Part shown: positions 58,848 through 64,000 of the stretch, piece by piece
Layout: each line of letters starts with the position of its first letter
How positions within the stretch are numbered: the stretch's first letter is position 1
DNA from: Soonwooa sp.
GTDB taxonomy: Bacteria > Bacteroidota > Bacteroidia > Flavobacteriales > Weeksellaceae
Direction: 5' to 3'
Assembly: GCF_030151385.1 (NCBI RefSeq)
Contig: NZ_JASLDS010000016.1
Span: 1-64,000, forward strand
DNA: 64,000 nt
Position numbers and translations under genes: made by a program
The notes under the pieces: generated by a model
What the model was told of the DNA's origin: nothing
What the model saw: only the letters and a program-made list of their open reading frames with translations
Databases searched by the model: none

Positions 58848-59390
58848 ATGCAGTTAGAAAAAATAATTTCAATCTCAGGAAAACCAGGACTTTTCAAATT
58901 AGTTTCTCAATTAAGAAACGGATTTATTGTAGAAGATATCACATCTAAAAAGAAAGTTAGCATCTCTAACTCTAGCCAAGTTAGCTTGCTAGATAACATC
59001 GCGATGTTCACTTTTGATAAAGAAGTTCCGTTGTTTGAAGTATTTGAAAATATTGCTAAAAAATACGATTTCAAACAAACGATTAACCACAAATCTAGTG
59101 GTGAGGAGTTGAAAGCTTTCATGGAAGAATCTCTTCCTAATTACGATACAGAAAGAGTATACGAGTCTGATATCAAAAAGTTAGCACAATGGTATAACCT
59201 TTTGCAAAAAGCTGGTTACATTACACCAGATAGTTTTGTAAAAGTGGAAGAAGTTGTTGAGGAAGCACCAGCAGCTGAGGAAAAACCAGCTAAAAAGACA
59301 ACTAAAAAAGCAGCTGACAAAACTGAAGATGCTGAAGAAAAGCCAGCTAAAAAACCAGCAGCTAAGAAAACAACTAAAAAAGAAGATTAA
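58848..59390 (+). CDS. DUF5606 protein with a Lys/Ala-rich histone-like tail
   Basis: 180 residues. Folded DUF5606 domain at 1-128 (LEKIISISGKPGLFKLVSQLRNGFIVEDI, VPLFEVFENIAKKYDF, PNYDTERVYESDIKKLAQWYNLLQKAGYI). The last 50 residues are Lys/Pro/Ala/Glu/Thr only (EEKPAKKTTKKAADKTEDAEEKP), like histone H1 tails, which could bind nucleic acid. The def/DUF5606 neighbourhood appears conserved in flavobacteria. Molecular role not known. Confidence 0.88.
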   Translation: MQLEKIISISGKPGLFKLVSQLRNGFIVEDITSKKKVSISNSSQVSLLDNIAMFTFDKEVPLFEVFENIAKKYDFKQTINHKSSGEELKAFMEESLPNYDTERVYESDIKKLAQWYNLLQKAGYITPDSFVKVEEVVEEAPAAEEKPAKKTTKKAADKTEDAEEKPAKKPAAKKTTKKED

Positions 59391-59465
59391 TTATATGTCG
59401 TCAATTAATGTAAAATTCGTAGAGAGTTTTACATACTAAATTGTCACAATTTTAATTAAAACAAT

Positions 59466-59508
59466 AAAAACTCCATCAAAAAGATTATTTTTGGTGGAGT
59501 TTCTTTTT
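59466..59508 (+). terminator. Terminator of the ruvX-def-DUF5606 operon
   Basis: AAACTCCA at 59468-59475 and TGGAGTTT at 59495-59502, then CTTTTT. Confidence 0.75.
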
Positions 59509-59519
59509 AATATGCAGTT

Positions 59520-60245
59520 ATGAAAATTGTTTCCTTGGTACCATCGTTGACAGAGATTTTGTTTGATTTTGGATTGACTTCCGAAGAAGTTGTTGGCAGA
59601 ACAAAGTTTTGCGTTCATCCTAAAAACAAGCTTAAAGATGTTACGATAATTGGTGGAACCAAAAACATAAATATTGAAAAGATAAAATCCCTAAATCCCG
59701 ACATTATCCTCGCAAACAAAGAGGAAAACATTAAAGAGCAAGTTGAAGAATTGATGCAAACGCACAAAGTGGTTGTCACACATGTCGAAACTTTAGAAGA
59801 CAATTATTACTTACTCAAAAACCTCGGAAATTTACTTAACAAAAAGGAAGTCGCGCAACAATTCAATCTTAAAATTCAGGAGCAATTTAATTTTGAAAAA
59901 CCCAAAACAAAACTAAAAATCGCCTATCTCATTTGGAAAGAACCTTACATGAGCATTGGTCGCGACACTTTTATTCATCATGTTTTACAAGAAATCGGTT
60001 TCGAAAACTTTTTTGCCAATCAAAAACGTTACCCAAGTTTTGAACTAAAAGATTTGGCTGATGCTGATGTTATTTTTTTGTCTTCAGAACCTTATCCTTT
60101 CAAAGAAAAACACGTTGAAGAAATTCGGAAAATCTACCCTAACAAAATCATTAAAATCGTAGACGGTGAGGCTTTCTCGTGGTATGGCACTCGAATTGCG
60201 CACATCGGCGATTATTACCAAAACTTGATTGCGGAAATTTTATAA
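59520..60245 (+). CDS. BtuF-like helical-backbone metal-chelate/corrinoid binding protein without signal peptide
   Basis: 241 residues. MKIVSLVPSLTEILFDFGLTSEEVVGRTKFC, IIGGTKNINIEKIKSLNPDIILANKEENI and YMSIGRDTFIHHVLQEIGFEN match periplasmic binding proteins of the BtuF/FhuD fold (two lobes joined by a long helix). There is no signal peptide or lipobox, so it may act in the cytoplasm or be a divergent solo binding protein; no permease is adjacent. A corrinoid ligand is a guess from the SLVPSLTEI start, which BtuF shares. Confidence 0.8.
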   Translation: MKIVSLVPSLTEILFDFGLTSEEVVGRTKFCVHPKNKLKDVTIIGGTKNINIEKIKSLNPDIILANKEENIKEQVEELMQTHKVVVTHVETLEDNYYLLKNLGNLLNKKEVAQQFNLKIQEQFNFEKPKTKLKIAYLIWKEPYMSIGRDTFIHHVLQEIGFENFFANQKRYPSFELKDLADADVIFLSSEPYPFKEKHVEEIRKIYPNKIIKIVDGEAFSWYGTRIAHIGDYYQNLIAEIL

Positions 60246-60252
60246 ATTATGT

Positions 60253-60759
60253 TTATTTAAAAGACTCTAATGATCCTATAACGACATCTGCATTATCTTT
60301 ATTTATCGAACCAAAAATCCGCTGAACGACAGCTTTTTTATCCAAAATAAAAGTCAAAGGATATTTCCGAATACCGTAGTTTTCCAAATCTTTGTAATTA
60401 CACGCCAATTTATCAAAGTTAAATTGATGCGTCAAAAGGAATTTTTCAATTTTTTCTTTCGAATCAAAAGTCAAAGCTAAAAACTTATACTTGTCTCCAT
60501 ATTTTGTTTTCAGATTATTTAAAATCGGTATTTCTTCGAGACAAGGTTCGCAAGTCGTAAACCAAATATTAAGTAGAATTGGTTTGTCCAAACTTTTAAA
60601 ATTAATATTTTTTCCATCCAAATCTGTAACATTTTGCACCGAAAATTCTTTATCCAAAAGTTTACTCAAAAATGGATCTGCCGACCGCGAATCAAATTTT
60701 TGAGCATAAAAAACTAAGCTTATACAAAAAGTAAAAAGAGCAAACACTTTAGTTTTCAT
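60253..60759 (-). CDS. TlpA-like thioredoxin-fold protein, exported
   Basis: 168 residues. Signal peptide (ending VFYAQ), then LDGKNINFKSLDKPILLNIWFTTCEPCLEEIPILNNL with redox CEPC, and YPLTFILDKKAVVQRIFGSI near the end. A disulfide reductase of the periplasm, family AhpC/TSA. It stands between the BtuF-like gene (convergent) and a lipoprotein gene upstream. Confidence 0.87.
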   Translation of the reverse strand: MKTKVFALFTFCISLVFYAQKFDSRSADPFLSKLLDKEFSVQNVTDLDGKNINFKSLDKPILLNIWFTTCEPCLEEIPILNNLKTKYGDKYKFLALTFDSKEKIEKFLLTHQFNFDKLACNYKDLENYGIRKYPLTFILDKKAVVQRIFGSINKDNADVVIGSLESFK

Positions 60760-60795
60760 ACTTCGGGATTTATGATTTACTACTATAGAAGAACA

Positions 60796-61533
60796 CTACT
60801 TTTTATACTCTAGATAAATACCATCCCACATTTTGGCAATTTCTTTGGATAGTTTTTCGAAGGATTTGTTTTCGGATTCGATTCGCAGATTATCTACATC
60901 TTGGTTTTCTTTCCAGATATTGGATTTTTTCTCAACCTCATCCGTTGCCTCTGCTAAACCATACAAATATTCCGTTTGCACATCAAACAAAGCAGCAGAA
61001 GAAGTCGTTCTCACTTTTACTTCTTTATTTTTAAGATAGCCCAAAGCAAAAACATTTTGAGGTCCATAGTTCTTGGCGTCGACCGAAAATTCAGTATCAA
61101 AAGTGTAGACCAACAACATTTGTGCTTTCATTTTTGCAGCTGCCAAACGTAAATCTTTTATTGTTTTATAATTATAAGGAAGCAACAATCTGTTGAATGG
61201 CGAAATCTGTTGGATACCTTTAAGTTTTCCTAATTCTTGAATTTGCTTTTCCTCAGTCGCATCTCTTGTTAATATCATCGTAAAATTTCCGTTGTTGGTT
61301 TGATCAATATTTCGAGAATAACGAAAATTAGAATACTTCGGCGCTTGGATTCTCGCAACGGCAATCGTTACAGGAAATTCTGCAGTTGGTTTATTGGCTA
61401 AAACTTTAGAAATATCTTCGTCCGCTAATTCCGATATTTTGACATCGCCGCCTGGCGTCACATATTTGGTTGAACAAGAGCCTAAAACAAGTGATACGAA
61501 AATAGGTAAAAAGAGTTGAGTTTTTAGTTTCAT
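60796..61533 (-). CDS. Lipoprotein of unknown function
   Basis: 245 residues from the ATG at 61533; a longer frame to 61656 is not supported. Lipoprotein signal VLGSCSTKY. Mature part: FPVTIAVARIQAPKYSNFRYSRNID, IQQISPFNRLLLPYNYKTIKDLRLAAAKMKAQMLLVYTFDTEF and VKVRTTSSAALFDVQTEYLYGLAEA. The alternation of strands and a helix with AAAKMKAQMLLVY is reminiscent of CsgG/TolB-type domains that assemble at the outer membrane, but I cannot assign it. Upstream and codirectional with the TlpA-like gene. Confidence 0.65.
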   Translation of the reverse strand: MKLKTQLFLPIFVSLVLGSCSTKYVTPGGDVKISELADEDISKVLANKPTAEFPVTIAVARIQAPKYSNFRYSRNIDQTNNGNFTMILTRDATEEKQIQELGKLKGIQQISPFNRLLLPYNYKTIKDLRLAAAKMKAQMLLVYTFDTEFSVDAKNYGPQNVFALGYLKNKEVKVRTTSSAALFDVQTEYLYGLAEATDEVEKKSNIWKENQDVDNLRIESENKSFEKLSKEIAKMWDGIYLEYKK

Positions 61534-61693
61534 AATAATTAATTTGAGTGTTTTGGATATTAATAATACAACGGAGAAATAACATCTCTTATTACGAAGC
61601 AAAATACTTAAAATTTGTGCAAAAATAGAGTAAATGAAAAATCGAAAATAAAACAAAAGTTAAGCTAAGTTTCACAATTCCTTTAAATAACAC

Positions 61694-61764
61694 GTATATA
61701 AAGCTCAAAAACTGAAAATCATTTAATAAAGTCTTAAACCTAGCTTTCAAAATAGTTTATATAC
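61694..61764. promoter_or_regulatory. Spaced inverted repeat upstream of the phosphatase gene
   Basis: GTATATAAA at 61694-61702 and its exact complement TTTATATAC at 61756-61764, 53 bp apart, ending 33 bp before the ATG at 61798. A possible operator pair; regulator unknown. Confidence 0.35.
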
Positions 61765-61797
61765 CAAGCCTACTTTTGACAAGCTAAAATTTTATTA

Positions 61798-64000
61798 ATG
61801 AAAAAAATTCTATTTGTGCTTGTCTTGTTATGTTACAAGATAAGTTTGGGACAAGAACTGTTCCCCTATTTGCAAGCGCCAGCAACAACCTCTATGACAG
61901 TAAGCTGGAAAACGGAATCTAATCCAGAATCTATCGTTGAATTTGGAAGTTCAAAAGACGCATTAACAAGAACAGCTTCTGCTGATGCTGTCATATTTTC
62001 GGATACTGGTTATCCAGCAAACTACTATTACCACACTGTAAAAATGGATGGTTTGCAAGCCAATACAAAGTACTATTACCGTATCAAAACTGGCACAAGA
62101 AACTCTCAGATCCATTCTTTCCGAACGCTTCCCCTTCCTGGGCAACCAGCAACAGCTGATGGACATCTTCGATTCCTTGTGATCGGCGATAACCAAATGC
62201 GTGATCTACCAAGATTTGATTCGATTGTTTCGGCGGCGTATCGTAAAATTGCAAAAACGTGGGGTTATGACAAAGAACCAAGTGACAACATTACTATGAC
62301 CGTTATGGTTGGTGATCAAGTAGATGTGGGAACTTTGGATCATTACGAAAATGTTCATTTCAAAAAAAATAGAAAAATATCTGGTCTACTACCCACACAA
62401 ACTCTTGTCGGAAATCACGAAACCTATGGAACACTTGGCATGAAAGCCTATTACGACCATTTCGTTTTGGATGATTTGACGTACAAAGGTATTTCTTCTG
62501 GCTCCGAAGCTTATTATGCAAGACAAGTAGGAAATGTTTTATTCTTAAGTTTTGATACGGAACATCCTGGCAACGATCAAATAGCTTGGTTAAATAAAGT
62601 TTTGCCAGCTGCCAATCAAGATCCAACCGTACAATGGATTGTTTCTTTAGGACATAGACCTTATCAAGCGGAGCAATATGTTGGTGATATTTCGACTTGG
62701 ATCAGAAACACCGTTATGCCAATACTAAACACGTCTAACAAGCACATTTTACATATTGGCGCACACCATCATCTTTACCACAGAGGTCAATTAAAGAACT
62801 TCCCAACTTATCAGATTATTTCTGGTGGTGTTGCATGGGATCAATATTGGGGAATGGCAACAGAGCAGGATTTTGACGATGTTCAAAAAACTATTTCCAA
62901 TTGGATGTATCAGATTATCGATGTGGATACCAACAACGGAACTTTTAACGTAGAATCTTATTCTATCGGAAGTATCTATGAGTGGAAAGACAATGTTAAA
63001 ATGGATGAATTTCATTTCGCTAAAAACAAAGTTGCACCTAACAAACCTAGTATTCTAAACGATTTCAAAGGTCAAAATTTAGAATTGCCAATAACGATTG
63101 AGAGTTCTGCTTATTCAACAACATCGGACGAACTTCTAAATTCTACAGAATTTGTTCTTTCAAAAACGCCTGATTTTAGCATCGTCGAAAAAGATGTCTA
63201 TAGAGATTACGAAAATCTTTATGGTAAAAAAGGAAATCGCGTTGACGAATCCAAAGACCTTAATGAAGGCGTTGATATTACCAAAGCAACGCTTGCGGCT
63301 GGCGCTTTAACAAACGGAACTTATTATACCAAAGTGAGACACCGCGATAGAAGTTTGAGATGGTCAGATTGGAGCGCAGTAAAAAGTTTTAACATCATTA
63401 ATAGTTCAATTGTTAACACAAAAATTGAAATTGATACGATAGCTTACAAACCTAATGCTCCTATCAAAGTAAGTTTTACAGATACACCTGGAAATTCTAC
63501 CGATTGGGTTGGACTTTACAAAAAATCACAAACGCCAAGTTCTTCTTCGCCATCACAAAAATGGGCTTATACCAATGGACAAGTTAGCGGCACAATTAAT
63601 TTCCCAACTGGACTTGCAAATCCTGGAATGTATTATGCGACAATTATGTCAAACGGCGGTTATACCGAAATTGCAGATAGAAAGTATTTCTATGTTGGTC
63701 CCTTTACACATCTAGAAACTGACAAAAATGTATACGAGGTTAGCAAACCAATTACAATCTCCTTCAAAGATGCGCCAGCACTTAGCAAAGACTGGATTGG
63801 TATTTACAAAGTTGGACAAAAGCCAGGCGTTGCAACTTCCACCGATTGGAAATACGTCAATGGTGCAACCAACGGCACATTTACTTTTAACGGGCTTCCA
63901 AAAGGATATTATTTCGCACAATACCTTTTGCAAGATGGTTACGATGAAGTTGGTAACAAAATCTTCTTTCAAGTTGGGGATGACATTACACAATTAATGA
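61798..64000 (+). CDS. Secreted purple-acid-phosphatase-like metallophosphoesterase (truncated by the window end)
   Basis: At least 734 codons with no stop before the window edge. Signal peptide (MKKILFVLVLLCYKISLGQ), a fibronectin-like N-domain (YLQAPATTSMTVSWKTESNPESIVEFG, GLQANTKYYYRIKTG), then a calcineurin-like catalytic domain: LVIGDNQM, MVGDQVDVG, TLVGNHETYG, SLGHRPY and HIGAHHHLYHRG. After about residue 410 come a domain ending in SDWSAVKSFNI and then two similar beta domains, each with a DWVGLYK / DWIGIYK core (near 564 and 661). A T9SS sorting domain may lie further on, outside the window. Likely an extracellular phosphoesterase. Confidence 0.85.
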   Translation, partial: MKKILFVLVLLCYKISLGQELFPYLQAPATTSMTVSWKTESNPESIVEFGSSKDALTRTASADAVIFSDTGYPANYYYHTVKMDGLQANTKYYYRIKTGTRNSQIHSFRTLPLPGQPATADGHLRFLVIGDNQMRDLPRFDSIVSAAYRKIAKTWGYDKEPSDNITMTVMVGDQVDVGTLDHYENVHFKKNRKISGLLPTQTLVGNHETYGTLGMKAYYDHFVLDDLTYKGISSGSEAYYARQVGNVLFLSFDTEHPGNDQIAWLNKVLPAANQDPTVQWIVSLGHRPYQAEQYVGDISTWIRNTVMPILNTSNKHILHIGAHHHLYHRGQLKNFPTYQIISGGVAWDQYWGMATEQDFDDVQKTISNWMYQIIDVDTNNGTFNVESYSIGSIYEWKDNVKMDEFHFAKNKVAPNKPSILNDFKGQNLELPITIESSAYSTTSDELLNSTEFVLSKTPDFSIVEKDVYRDYENLYGKKGNRVDESKDLNEGVDITKATLAAGALTNGTYYTKVRHRDRSLRWSDWSAVKSFNIINSSIVNTKIEIDTIAYKPNAPIKVSFTDTPGNSTDWVGLYKKSQTPSSSSPSQKWAYTNGQVSGTINFPTGLANPGMYYATIMSNGGYTEIADRKYFYVGPFTHLETDKNVYEVSKPITISFKDAPALSKDWIGIYKVGQKPGVATSTDWKYVNGATNGTFTFNGLPKGYYFAQYLLQDGYDEVGNKIFFQVGDDITQLM

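Overview
The window is AT-rich chromosomal DNA (about one third G+C by eye) from a member of the Flavobacteriia, most likely the Chryseobacterium/Epilithonimonas branch of the Weeksellaceae. The signs are a PorT-type type IX secretion protein next to ubiE, a protein with a T9SS type A sorting domain, GIN-domain (DUF2807) surface proteins, TonB-dependent receptors, DUF4920 and DUF5606 proteins, -7 boxes of the flavobacterial TAnnTTTG type, and few Shine-Dalgarno sequences. No rRNA, tRNA, CRISPR array or prophage was found.

Layout. 1-2 kb: the 5' end of menB, then about 1.4 kb with one small ORF of unknown family. 2-10.6 kb: envelope genes (LTA-synthase-like sulfatase, GIN-domain lipoprotein, LolA, LptF/G permease, TonB receptor). 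10.6-16.5 kb: a TlpA-like oxidoreductase, DUF808, and a threonine-catabolism neighbourhood (threonine aldolase, SDR-type threonine dehydrogenase) with a sulfurtransferase and a polysaccharide-deacetylase-like protein that has lost its motifs. 16.5-21.2 kb: metallophosphoesterase, FabH-like synthase, ubiE (menaquinone), porT.

21.25-30.3 kb: the tryptophan operon, promoter - trpL attenuator - trpE - trpG - trpD - trpC - trpF(-GNAT) - RAYT transposase with REP-like palindromes - trpB - small membrane protein - trpA. It is the most unusual part of the window. It has a readable Trp-codon attenuator, a TrpF fused in frame to an acetyltransferase-like domain, and a REP-associated tyrosine transposase with five compensating palindromic repeats lodged between structural genes.

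30.3-44.4 kb: tyrS, a VOC protein, an AraC regulator, a subclass B1 metallo-beta-lactamase, hydrolases, small unknown proteins, an S41 peptidase and grpE-dnaJ. Several gaps here carry one repeated terminator/promoter module, and a 194-bp MITE-like element with perfect 14-bp inverted ends lies at 38.46 kb. 44.4-50.3 kb: a DtxR/MntR regulator, aminopeptidase P, an acyl-CoA thioesterase preceded by what reads as a short cobalamin riboswitch, a T9SS cargo protein and hutU. 50.3-64 kb: lipoproteins, a DinB-like protein, HdeD, an exported Tpx, an ECF sigma factor with a membrane partner, a GldA-like ABC ATPase, ruvX-def-DUF5606, a BtuF-like binding protein, a thioredoxin-like protein, and the start of a large secreted purple-acid-phosphatase-like protein that runs off the end.

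All calls come from reading motifs and translations by eye. No database search or folding program was run.
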